Source of the DNA: Pseudanabaena sp. BC1403
Lineage (GTDB): Bacteria > Cyanobacteriota > Cyanobacteriia > Pseudanabaenales > Pseudanabaenaceae
Reading direction: 5' to 3'
Assembly (NCBI RefSeq): GCF_002914585.1
Contig: NZ_PDDM01000006.1
Coordinates: forward strand, 158,306-222,305
Length of the DNA: 64,000 nucleotides
The position numbers and the translations under genes are program-made. Below the pieces are notes generated by a model, which ran no database searches, was not told where the DNA came from, and saw only the letters and a list, made by a program, of their open reading frames with translations. Positions 47,867 to 54,939 of the stretch are shown here, one piece after another (positions within the stretch are counted from its first letter, which is position 1; each line of letters begins with the position of its first letter).

Positions 47867-48676
47867 ATGATGAAACACTTCTCCAAAGGGATGTACACGC
47901 TAATTTTGTCCTTAATGTTGGTAATTGTCGCAGGAGTCTCTCATGCTGCTGCGGCCAATTTATTGAGGGTTTTGGTTAAAGAGGAAAATGGCTCCAAAAT
48001 GTCTGTAGCTGTGACCCAACCATCGACCCTACAAGCATCAGGACAGTCAAGCCGCCGTCTCGATCCTGGTAAGTGGTATACATTGCCTCTTACTTCTGCC
48101 TATCGGATTACCCCTAGCAATAATGGATTGGTGCAAGTCGGCAGCAATCTTTATCCAGGCGAGATCGAATTGCGTGCTTGGAATAACAAGGCGATCGCAG
48201 TTAATGTGTTGTCCCTTGAAGAATATCTTCGTAGCGTTGTGCCTAGTGAAATGCCTGCCAGTTGGCATATGGATGCATTAATGGCGCAAGCGGTAGCAGC
48301 TCGTAGCTATGCTGTCAATACCCAGCGTCAACGCAAATGGGGTGAAGCTCCATACGATCTAGTGAGTGATACTCGCGATCAAGTGTACAAAGGCTTCTAT
48401 CGCTTTGATTCACAAACAGGTCAGGCGATCGCCCTAATTCATAGTCGTAGCGATCAGGCTGTCGCCTCAACCGCAGGCTATATGCTCAGACCTGGATTTA
48501 AGGGCTACTATCGCGCTCGTTTGCCCCGCAACTGGATTAGCTGGGGTGGCGGATATATGCCCGTTTCCGATGGTCAACACCTCGATCAAGAAATGACCCA
48601 ACAAATGGCTCAAAATGGCTGGAATTGGGTACAAATCCTATCTTGGTGGTATCGAGACCAACCAATCAAAAACTAA
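47867..48676 (+). CDS. SpoIID/LytB-domain protein, secreted
   Basis: 269 residues. Signal peptide: hydrophobic about 10-25 (LILSLMLVIVAGVSHA) with AAA cut site. The SpoIID core is clear: VNVLSLEEYLRSVVPSEMPA, DALMAQAVAARSYAVNT and YDLVSDTRDQVYKG. SpoIID of Bacillus is a lytic transglycosylase on glycan strands; in cyanobacteria such proteins probably remodel peptidoglycan. ATGATG allows a start one codon later. A strong terminator overlaps the stop codon. Confidence 0.9.
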   Translation: MMKHFSKGMYTLILSLMLVIVAGVSHAAAANLLRVLVKEENGSKMSVAVTQPSTLQASGQSSRRLDPGKWYTLPLTSAYRITPSNNGLVQVGSNLYPGEIELRAWNNKAIAVNVLSLEEYLRSVVPSEMPASWHMDALMAQAVAARSYAVNTQRQRKWGEAPYDLVSDTRDQVYKGFYRFDSQTGQAIALIHSRSDQAVASTAGYMLRPGFKGYYRARLPRNWISWGGGYMPVSDGQHLDQEMTQQMAQNGWNWVQILSWWYRDQPIKN

Positions 48677-48716
48677 AAAAGCGGCGACACTTTGTGTCGC
48701 CGCTTTTTTAGTTTTT
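48668..48716. terminator. SpoIID-like gene terminator, 23-bp perfect palindrome
   Basis: Arms 48668-48690 and 48694-48716 (AAAAACTAAAAAAGCGGCGA...) with a TTT loop; the left arm begins within the last codons. The centre is AC-TTT-GT, one of the few not of the GC-NNN-GC type. Confidence 0.8.
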
Positions 48717-48759
48717 GTGTGAATATAGGCTGAGCTCTATCTGTATTCATCCAAAAGAC

Positions 48760-49044
48760 ATGACTATTCAAAAATTATCTGAAGTCGAAATCTCATCTGC
48801 GATCGCACAGTTAGCAGGTTGGGCAGTTGTTGATCACAAGTTACAAAAAAACTTTAAGTTTCGTGATTTCGTCGAAGCCTTTGGCTTTATCAGTAAAGTT
48901 GCGATCGTGGCTGACAAGATGGGACATCACCCTGAACTTTTTAATGTCTATAACAAAGTCAAAATCGACCTCACTACCCATGACGCTGGGGGCATCAGCG
49001 CTCTTGACTTTGAACTAGCTCAAAAAATTGACAAACTTCTATAG
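48760..49044 (+). CDS. Pterin-4a-carbinolamine dehydratase
   Basis: 94 residues from ATG 48760 ([20 protein letters not shown]); the longer frame from 48715 starts inside the preceding terminator and is rejected. Family motifs: [37 protein letters not shown] and [19 protein letters not shown], with the catalytic HHPE. It dehydrates 4a-hydroxytetrahydropterins; in cyanobacteria it may serve pterin recycling or act as a carboxysome-linked regulator, as has been proposed for related proteins. Confidence 0.93.
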   Translation: MTIQKLSEVEISSAIAQLAGWAVVDHKLQKNFKFRDFVEAFGFISKVAIVADKMGHHPELFNVYNKVKIDLTTHDAGGISALDFELAQKIDKLL

Positions 49045-49069
49045 CGATCACCGAGATCTACTCTTTGGC

Positions 49070-49109
49070 AAAAATGTAAGGGCAATTCATGAATTGCCCT
49101 TACATTTTT
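49070..49109. terminator. 40-bp fully self-complementary terminator between pterin dehydratase and galE
   Basis: The whole stretch 49070-49109 is its own reverse complement (AAAAATGTAAGGGCAATTC then CATG at the centre), with A- and T-runs at the outer ends, so it serves both convergent genes. Confidence 0.85.
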
Positions 49110-50098
49110 TAGGCATGACGCTTTTGGTGCCATTGCCATGCATGTTGCAAAATCAAATTTAAATCGGCGTATTTGGGCTGCCAATTTAAAATTGTCCTTG
49201 CCTTCTCGCTACTGCCAACCAAAGCAGGTGGATCTCCTGCACGACGATCGCCCATCACCACATTAATCGGCTTACCAGTGATTTGCTTCGCTGCATCAAT
49301 TACCTCTTTGACCGAAAAGCCATTGCCATTACCAAGATTAAAAATTTCGCTCTTGTTGCCATTCAGTAAATATTGCAAACCAAGTACATGCGCTTCAGCT
49401 AGATCAGTTACATGGATATAGTCACGGATGCAAGTCCCGTCTGCTGTTGGGTAATCAGAGCCGTAAACTGTAATCGCTTCGCGTATACCCAAAGCCGTTT
49501 GCAAAATTAACGGAATCAGATGTGTTTCAGGATTGTGATCCTCTCCGATCGCCCCATCAGGATCGGCTCCTGCGGCGTTAAAATATCGAAAAATTACCGA
49601 ATTCAGCCCATAGGCGACATCAAAATCCTGTAAAATTCGTTCGACCATCAGCTTGGTCGCCCCATAAGGATTAATCGGTGCTTGAGGGTGATCTTCCGTA
49701 ATGGGGATTTGCTGTGGTACGCCATAACTGGCACAAGTTGATGAAAAAACAAAGGTTTTAATATTGGCTGCAACCATCGCTTCTAGCAGAGACAAAGTAC
49801 CTACCACATTGTTTCGATAGTATTTATCTGGCTGTGTCACTGATTCACCGACATAAGCATAGGCGGCAAAATGCATAACAGCGGTAATTTGGAGATCACT
49901 AAATAAGCGATCAAGCAAAGTGCGATCATTAGTGTCACCAATAATCAATTCTGCTCCTAGGGTTTCCGCAATATCTTGGTGACCATAGACGAGATTGTCT
50001 AAAATCACCACCTTATAACCAACCTGTTGCAGTGCTTTGACTGCATGAGAACCGATATAGCCTGCGCCACCCGTGACCAGAATTGTTTGTTTAGTCAT
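49109..50098 (-). CDS. galE: UDP-glucose 4-epimerase
   Basis: 329 residues, extended SDR fold. NAD-binding GGAGYIGSH (10-18), catalytic YGATK (about 145-149), substrate-binding FRYFNAAGADP and TCIRDYIHVTDLAEAHVLGL. It interconverts UDP-glucose and UDP-galactose (possibly the GlcNAc forms) and so supplies the exopolysaccharide enzymes at 53-64 kb. It stands where infB would be expected after ylxR in many bacteria, which shows that the translation-factor operon is interrupted here. Confidence 0.95.
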   Translation of the reverse strand: MTKQTILVTGGAGYIGSHAVKALQQVGYKVVILDNLVYGHQDIAETLGAELIIGDTNDRTLLDRLFSDLQITAVMHFAAYAYVGESVTQPDKYYRNNVVGTLSLLEAMVAANIKTFVFSSTCASYGVPQQIPITEDHPQAPINPYGATKLMVERILQDFDVAYGLNSVIFRYFNAAGADPDGAIGEDHNPETHLIPLILQTALGIREAITVYGSDYPTADGTCIRDYIHVTDLAEAHVLGLQYLLNGNKSEIFNLGNGNGFSVKEVIDAAKQITGKPINVVMGDRRAGDPPALVGSSEKARTILNWQPKYADLNLILQHAWQWHQKRHA

Positions 50099-50131
50099 AA
50101 CTTTGCAGATTATTGCTAATTGAATGTGATT

Positions 50132-50428
50132 TTAGAGACGTGATTTGAGAATGTCAAAAATTTCAGGTGGAATATGGGTGCGGAGCGATCGCCCTAGTCG
50201 ATTTTTCTTTTGGGCTAGTTGTAAACACTCCAATTTTTGGCAAAGATAAGCCGATCTCCCCATGCCATGATCGAGTTGAATTTGATTTTGAACTTGATCA
50301 TGTTTGGCGTTAGCCTCGTTGGGTTTATTCTCTGTTGAAGCGATCGGCACACGTACCACCCTCCAAAAAGTATCGCGAATAGCAATACTTTGGCAACTAA
50401 CACAACGACGGTTTAGCTTCAGAGCCAA
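50132..50428 (-). CDS. ylxR: YlxR-family (DUF448) RNA-binding protein
   Basis: 98 residues. The family core is visible: RRCVSCQSIAIRDTFWRVVR at the start and DHGMGRSAYLCQKLECLQLA then KKNRLGRSLRTHIP. YlxR/RnpM proteins follow nusA in most bacteria, bind RNA and, in Bacillus, have been reported to modulate RNase P. The first pair of conserved cysteines (C9, C12) and the YLC are kept. The order rimP-nusA-ylxR is kept, but 380 bp with two repeat elements separate it from nusA. galE starts 33 bp downstream on the same strand. Confidence 0.85.
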   Translation of the reverse strand: MALKLNRRCVSCQSIAIRDTFWRVVRVPIASTENKPNEANAKHDQVQNQIQLDHGMGRSAYLCQKLECLQLAQKKNRLGRSLRTHIPPEIFDILKSRL

Positions 50429-50473
50429 GCTAATTTACTCCTAAAGTACTTGTACAAAAATTATCCAAAGTTT

Positions 50474-50644
50474 TAAAGTTGCGCCCCTAAGGAGCGGTAA
50501 TTCTAATTATGAAAGCAGTTTTGGGTTTTCCAGCACCGCAGGCGCTGGAAAACCCAAAACTGGTTTTTGGAAAGCCAGCCGTAGGTTGGCTTTCCAAAAA
50601 CCAGTTTTTAAAATGAGAATTGCTACCTACGGGGCGCAACTTTA
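50474..50644. mobile_element. Palindromic element of the AATTCT family (copy 2) inside a 14-bp inverted repeat
   Basis: AATTCTAATTATGAAA near 50499 and, inverted, AATTCTCATTTT near 50622 are the family ends. Between them lie two long palindromes: the first centres on about 50539 (CCAGCACC-GCA-GGCGCTGG), the second on about 50582 (GCCAGCC-GTA-GGTTGGC). An outer perfect inverted repeat TAAAGTTGCGCCCC (50474-50487 and 50631-50644) encloses everything. No target duplication was recognised. Confidence 0.65.
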
Positions 50645-50651
50645 CAACTTT

Positions 50652-50786
50652 AGAAACCATTTAAGAATTGTCTAGATCCCCCCCTTAAAAAAGGGGGGAG
50701 AATTAAATTCTTCCCCCTTTTTAAGGGGGATTGAGGGGGATCTCTTAGAGCTTTTGACCGCAGAAATTAATTCTTAAATGGTTTCT
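50652..50786. mobile_element. 135-bp MITE with 18-bp perfect terminal inverted repeats
   Basis: AGAAACCATTTAAGAATT (50652-50669) and its exact complement (50769-50786). The interior has a C-run/G-run hairpin (CCCCCCTTAAAAAAGGGGGG, about 50680-50698) and a second G-rich block (AAGGGGGATTGAGGGGGATC). A lone end of the same family, AGAAACCATTT-AGAATTG, is at 53711-53729. No gene inside. Confidence 0.7.
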
Positions 50787-50808
50787 TAGGCATGTAATCT
50801 GTAGACTT

Positions 50809-52050
50809 TTAATCTTCATTGTTGTCATAATCATTTTCATCATCTAGATCAGATTGGTCAAGGATAGGCGCTGCCATCGCAATACTTTCTTGAGCTTTGC
50901 GATCTTCATCTTCATAGTCGTACTTTGATAAGTTCTTAATGTCAATTTTCCAGCCAGTTAAACGTGCCGCCAAACGTACATTTTGTCCTTCCTTCCCGAT
51001 CGCAAGACTTAGTTGATCCTCTGGGACGATCACATGAGCAATCCTTTCATTGGCATTAATTAAGCGGACTTCATGGATTCGCGCAGGGCTTAATGAATTG
51101 GCAATATAAGTCGAAGGATCGGGCGACCATCTGATCACATCAATTTTTTCGCCGCGTAGCTCAGCAACTACTGCTTGAATCCTTGCCCCTCTTGCTCCAA
51201 TGCAAGCTCCCACAGGATCAACATCGCGCTCAAGCGTATCTACAGCAATTTTAGTGCGGGGACCAACAGCTGAAGATGGAGGATTAGCTTCCCTCGCCAC
51301 TGCTACTATACGGACGATTTCCTCTTCAATTTCGGGGACCTCGTTAGCAAACAGATACACGACTAATCCTGCATCGGCTCTTGACACCAATAACTGAGGA
51401 CCACGCCGCGAACCTTCAAAAACCTTTTTAAGATAAACCTTAAGGGTCATATTGGGACGATAAGGTCTTTCGCCCGCAAGTTGTTCTCGTTTTGGGAGTT
51501 CTGCCTCAACTTCAGGCTGTCCAAATCCACTACTGACCGAGACAATTACGGAAGTAGTTTCAAAACGCAGTACTCGACCTTGTAAAACCGTTCCTTCAAT
51601 GTCTTGAAACTCTTCTTGAATGATCTTGCGTTGTTGATCTCTCAGCTTTTGAGCTAATACTTGTTTTGTCTGAATTGCTGCCATACGTCCAAAGTCACCC
51701 TGCTCTGGGGTCACATCGACAACTACAGTTCCACCAGCTTGGGCTTCAGGAGCGACTTCGCGCACTTCAAACAAACCAATCTCATGATCGGCATCACCAA
51801 CCTCATCGACAATAGTCTTCGTCGCTAGAACCCGAAACCCTTCACCTTCGAGATCTAGTTCTACATCAAAGTTATTAAAATGTTCTTCTTCAAAGTTGAT
51901 TCCATCGGAGCGATAGGTTTTGCGGAAGCGCTCATATCCCTTGAGCAAAGCTTCACGCAAAGCATTTTGGACAGCATGTTTGGGGAGATTACGCTCTTTA
52001 CTAATCACCTCCACCATTTGTCCTAATCCAGGTAAATTCAATAATGACAT
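50809..52050 (-). CDS. nusA: Transcription termination/antitermination factor NusA
   Basis: 413 residues. N-terminal polymerase-binding domain (to about 125), S1 domain (about 150-225; TVLQGRVLRFETTSVIVSVS) and two KH domains (VGACIGARGARIQAVVAELR; EDQLSLAIGKEGQNVRLAAR). The acidic C-terminal repeats of enteric NusA are absent, as is normal in cyanobacteria; the tail is short and acidic (DQSDLDDENDYDNNED). Part of rimP-nusA-ylxR. Confidence 0.96.
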   Translation of the reverse strand: MSLLNLPGLGQMVEVISKERNLPKHAVQNALREALLKGYERFRKTYRSDGINFEEEHFNNFDVELDLEGEGFRVLATKTIVDEVGDADHEIGLFEVREVAPEAQAGGTVVVDVTPEQGDFGRMAAIQTKQVLAQKLRDQQRKIIQEEFQDIEGTVLQGRVLRFETTSVIVSVSSGFGQPEVEAELPKREQLAGERPYRPNMTLKVYLKKVFEGSRRGPQLLVSRADAGLVVYLFANEVPEIEEEIVRIVAVAREANPPSSAVGPRTKIAVDTLERDVDPVGACIGARGARIQAVVAELRGEKIDVIRWSPDPSTYIANSLSPARIHEVRLINANERIAHVIVPEDQLSLAIGKEGQNVRLAARLTGWKIDIKNLSKYDYEDEDRKAQESIAMAAPILDQSDLDDENDYDNNED

Positions 52051-52093
52051 AAGTATTTCTCGCTTCTATAAAAATCAATAATTGCAATTCTCA

Positions 52094-52196
52094 ATAGCGT
52101 TTGTCATTTTGCCTACGACAAAATGACAACTCCAAACCTTTTCTGTGATTGGCTTTCGTTTAGCAAATGAGTACACACTCATTTGCTAAACGCTAT
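52094..52196. mobile_element. 103-bp two-hairpin element between rimP and nusA (ATAGCGTTT ends)
   Basis: Ends ATAGCGTTT (52094-52102) and AAACGCTAT (52188-52196) are exact inverted repeats. Hairpin 1 has arms 52101-52111 and 52119-52129; hairpin 2 has arms 52157-52172 and 52177-52192 (CGTTTAGCAAATGAGT, loop ACAC). Length and layout equal those of the ATACCAATT elements at 40778 and 53293, though sequence identity is low; family membership is an inference. It lies within the rimP-nusA transcript. Confidence 0.55.
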
Positions 52197-52205
52197 AGGT
52201 TCTAT

Positions 52206-52667
52206 TTATTCCATTTTGGTTAATTCAACACGCTCAACAAGTTCACGGGGAATATTGACAATCCGCCCCTTGATACTAATCGTCACATGTGTCTCGTTTC
52301 GCGACATGAGATGTCCACTCCAACTTTGTTTACCTTCATGGAGGACTGTTGTACCAACGGTGACCATGAAACCTCGAAAAGCCACAAATTCGCGATCGCC
52401 CTGTAATTGACGTTCGGCTCCTGGGCTAGAAATTTCCAGCACATAGGCATGGGGAATCAAATCGGCCGCATCAAGAGTTGGCTCTAGCGATCGACTCATC
52501 CGCTCACAGTCATCTAACCCCGTATTTTGATCAGGATTGCGAATATCGACCCGCAATACCACAGGATTTTTATTGGTATGCAATACAACATCGACAACCT
52601 CCAACCCAAGGGGCGAGGCAACTTCTTCAGCAATTTGAAAAATTTGCGGAATTAGAGGATGACTCAT
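52206..52667 (-). CDS. rimP: Ribosome maturation factor RimP
   Basis: 153 residues. N-terminal alpha/beta domain with GLEVVDVVLHTNKNPVVLRV, DDCERMSRSLEPTLDAADLI and YVLEISSPGAERQLQ, then a small SH3-like domain. It assists 30S subunit assembly. First gene of rimP-nusA-ylxR; the stop codon (TAG) lies directly beside the 103-bp element. Confidence 0.93.
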   Translation of the reverse strand: MSHPLIPQIFQIAEEVASPLGLEVVDVVLHTNKNPVVLRVDIRNPDQNTGLDDCERMSRSLEPTLDAADLIPHAYVLEISSPGAERQLQGDREFVAFRGFMVTVGTTVLHEGKQSWSGHLMSRNETHVTISIKGRIVNIPRELVERVELTKME

Positions 52668-53042
52668 AGAATTTAAGATTTGAGCTTACAGTGTGAACGT
52701 TTCTTTGCTATTGACGTAAGAGTTTAAGAGCCAAGCTGTAAAAAGCTATTTTAAAAACAAAAAAGTGGGACGATCGCCCACTCTTTGAGTGCTTTTATCT
52801 TTAAACCGATCACAGCAAAAAGGATCACAGTTGCGACCCTCTTGCTGCTATATATCTGATGGCTACCTGCAAAATATGCAACAAGTAGTATACAGATACA
52901 TTTCTTCGGAGCTTGTGTACTACAGGAAAAACATCGTTATCTTAACGTGTTTACTCTTGATTACTTACCTGCTTTTACTGGAGTTATACTATCACGCCGA
53001 TTACAGATCTAGGAGAAAAAATAGTGAAAACACACGTTTCTC
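52668..53042. other. Intergenic region upstream of rimP
   Basis: No convincing gene. It should contain the rimP promoter (minus strand). A hairpin AGTGGG-ACGATCG-CCCACT at 52764-52782, followed on the minus strand by a T-run, could terminate the ferredoxin transcript coming from 53043. The AT-rich part 52860-53040 has no recognised signal. Confidence 0.5.
52757..52787 (-). terminator. Candidate Rho-independent terminator behind the ferredoxin gene
   Basis: On the minus strand a stem AAAGAGTGGG/CCCACTTTTT with loop CGATCGT is followed by TTTTTTGTTTTT. It is about 260 bp beyond the ferredoxin stop codon, which is far, so a small RNA in between is also conceivable. Confidence 0.45.
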
Positions 53043-53261
53043 TTAGGTTACTAACTCAGGGCGCTCTTCTGGCAAAATAGCCCCCTGAACTGGACAGACC
53101 TGTAAGCAAACACCACAGTCGATACAAATTGAGGCATCAATCTTAAACCAAATCGTTCCCTTAATGTTTGCGCCCTCACCCTGTTCGATACAGGCAACGG
53201 GACAAGCAGGTACGCATTCGGCTATGCCTTCACATATATTTGAGGCGATCGTATAAGACAT
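53043..53261 (-). CDS. 4Fe-4S dicluster ferredoxin
   Basis: 72 residues from ATG 53261 (MSYTIASNICEGIAECVPAC). A longer frame from 53306 begins inside a repeat element and is rejected. Two cysteine groups: CEGIAECVPACPVAC near the N-terminus and CIDCGVCLQVCP near the C-terminus, giving two iron-sulfur clusters. It is a small electron carrier of a type widely kept in cyanobacteria; partners are unknown. Confidence 0.9.
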   Translation of the reverse strand: MSYTIASNICEGIAECVPACPVACIEQGEGANIKGTIWFKIDASICIDCGVCLQVCPVQGAILPEERPELVT

Positions 53262-53292
53262 GTGGGGAGATATCCAAATTGGAGCAATGATT

Positions 53293-53395
53293 ATACCAAA
53301 ACACAAATTGGCTACGCCAATTTGTGTTTTTAAAACCCTTACAGAGTTTTGTTACTAATTCACAGAAGTGTTGTCACACTTTTGTGAATTAGTAT
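53293..53395. mobile_element. 103-bp two-hairpin element (copy 2)
   Basis: Ends ATACCAAAA (53293) and AATTAGTAT (53387-53395). Hairpin 1: arms 53298-53312 and 53316-53330 (AAAACACAAATTGGC and complement), loop TAC, GC-TAC-GC centre. Linker AAAACCCTTACAGAGTTTT. Hairpin 2: arms 53354-53370 and 53377-53393 with one G-T pair. The length equals copy 1 exactly. Confidence 0.7.
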
Positions 53396-53453
53396 TAGGG
53401 GGATGGGATTTAATAAAGGGAACAATTTTACTGCTAGTCCCTTATATATATAT

Positions 53454-53528
53454 TTTCATTATGAAACCAATTTAGGAACTTGTAGTACCGCAGGAGATGT
53501 AAATCCCTAAAATTGATGTAATGAGAAT
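53454..53528. repeat. Degraded copy of the AATTCT-type palindromic element
   Basis: TTTCATTATGAAACCAATTTAGG at the left and CCTAAAATTG-TGTAATGAGAA at the right match the ends of the family in order and orientation. The central palindrome has mostly decayed (only CAGGAG and fragments remain). Confidence 0.55.
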
Positions 53529-53763
53529 AAATTGGCAGGAGCGATTTTAGAGTTTTAAAATCACAAAATATCGTTGATTATAGCCATAAACGAAAAATAT
53601 TTTTTTCACAAAAGTCACTAAAATAAAGCGTTTCATGAAAAACATATGTCCTTCTTGTCGCAAATTGCCATAAGTTTGTGGAAGATTACAGCCGAAGGTT
53701 ATGCTCTTCTAGAAACCATTTAGAATTGCTGTATGTAGAGATGTCAATAGTTAATAAATTTTT

Positions 53764-54912
53764 ATGAAAACATTACAGCTAGGTACAAGCTGGTTTTTAG
53801 AAGAAGCAGGTGGATTAGCTCGTGTTTATTACGGTTGTGTAAACTATCTACCCAGAGTTGGCGTTGAGGTTAATGGTCTGGTGGCTGGCTCCGATCGCAT
53901 TTTCCAAAGTTCAGGTGGGAAAGTGCAGACATTTGCCTCGACAAATAGCTCAACATGGCAGCGATCGCTAGGTGTGAGAAAAGCCTTTAATCATGCCATA
54001 GCGAATTCCGAATTTGATTTGGTAGCATCACACTTTGCTTTGTATACATTGCCTCTACTAGATCGCTTAGGCAAATTGCCTTTAGTGATGCATTTCCACG
54101 GGCCTTGGGCACTTGAGAGTCAAGCTGAAGGCGGAGGACGATTATCGACTTGGGGTAAATGGGCAGTCGAGAAGCTTGTTTATCGAAGGGTAAATGGATT
54201 TATTGTTTTGTCAGAATCATTTCGGCAAGTTTTACATAAAACCTATAATGTGCCGTTAGAAAAGATTTTTATCGTTGGTGGGGGAATTGATACGGCAGAA
54301 TTCAATCTAGATTTGACGATCGCTCAAGCGAGAGAAAAACTAGGCTGGCAAAAGGATCGGAGGATTATCCTCTGTGTACGGCGATTAGTTCAGCGCATGG
54401 GTTTGGAGAATTTGATTGCCGCGATCGCCTTGGTGCGTAAGCAACATCCTGATGTATTACTACTCATTGCTGGTAAAGGAGCAATCGCCGAAAATCTGCG
54501 ATCGCAGATTCAAGAATTGCAATTGGAGGATCATGTGCAGCTATTAGGATTTGTGCCAGATCAAGACCTTGCGATCGCTTATCGTGCCTCAGAACTATCA
54601 ATTGTGCCAACAATATCACTGGAAGGATTTGGACTAATCGTAATTGAATCTTTAGCAGCGGGTACGCCTGTATTAGGGACACCGATTGGCGGTATCCCTG
54701 AAATTTTGCTGCCATTTTCTCCCGATCTTGTCTTGGAAGGTAGCACAACCAATCAATTAGCTCAGGGAATTAGCGAAGCCTTGTCTGGACAGCGAAAAAT
54801 TCCGAGTGCGGAAGAATGCCAAACCTATGTCAAGCAAAATTATGATTGGCAAGTAATTGCGACGCAAATGCGATCTGTGTATGAGCAAGTTATCAAATCA
54901 AATAATAGATAG
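53764..54912 (+). CDS. GT4-family glycosyltransferase
   Basis: 382 residues, two Rossmann domains. N-terminal acceptor domain with EEAGGLARVYYG; C-terminal donor domain with VRRLVQRMGLENLIAAIALV, LLLIAGKGAIAENL, LGFVPDQDLAIAY and the E-x7-E motif in SLEGFGLIVIESLAAGTPVL. It moves a sugar from a nucleotide donor with retained configuration, most likely in exopolysaccharide or lipopolysaccharide synthesis in the cytosol. It is convergent with the large WD40 gene. Confidence 0.92.
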   Translation: MKTLQLGTSWFLEEAGGLARVYYGCVNYLPRVGVEVNGLVAGSDRIFQSSGGKVQTFASTNSSTWQRSLGVRKAFNHAIANSEFDLVASHFALYTLPLLDRLGKLPLVMHFHGPWALESQAEGGGRLSTWGKWAVEKLVYRRVNGFIVLSESFRQVLHKTYNVPLEKIFIVGGGIDTAEFNLDLTIAQAREKLGWQKDRRIILCVRRLVQRMGLENLIAAIALVRKQHPDVLLLIAGKGAIAENLRSQIQELQLEDHVQLLGFVPDQDLAIAYRASELSIVPTISLEGFGLIVIESLAAGTPVLGTPIGGIPEILLPFSPDLVLEGSTTNQLAQGISEALSGQRKIPSAEECQTYVKQNYDWQVIATQMRSVYEQVIKSNNR

Positions 54913-54939
54913 TCTCGATTCGCGAAACTATCTATTATT
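54901..54939. terminator. Bidirectional terminator between the GT4 and WD40 genes
   Basis: Arms 54901-54913 and 54927-54939 (AATAATAGATAGT and complement) overlap both stop codons; the 13-base loop contains the palindrome TTCGCGAA. Confidence 0.65.

Larger units (their letters stand above)
50429..50808. other. nusA-ylxR gap filled with two palindromic elements
   Basis: No gene seen. It is occupied by the AATTCT-type element (50490-50626, with an outer 14-bp inverted repeat at 50474-50487 and 50631-50644) and a second MITE (50652-50786). Confidence 0.65.
53262..53763. other. Intergenic region between ferredoxin and glycosyltransferase genes
   Basis: No gene seen. It holds a 103-bp element (53293-53395), a worn copy of the AATTCT family (53454-53528) and a single MITE end (53711-53729). 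The two flanking genes diverge, so promoters for both should be here; the first element begins 32 bp from the ferredoxin start and may carry or disrupt its promoter. Confidence 0.6.

Noticed and set aside
42768..50644. Clusters of palindromes as a CRISPR array
   Set aside because: The units differ in sequence, there are no regular spacers and no cas genes; these are separate palindromes and MITEs.
52789..53046. 85-residue frame on the plus strand with a hydrophobic segment
   Set aside because: AT-rich intergenic DNA with no ribosome-binding site and no family resemblance; the hydrophobic part (LLLITYLLLLELYY) is what AT-rich sequence gives by chance.
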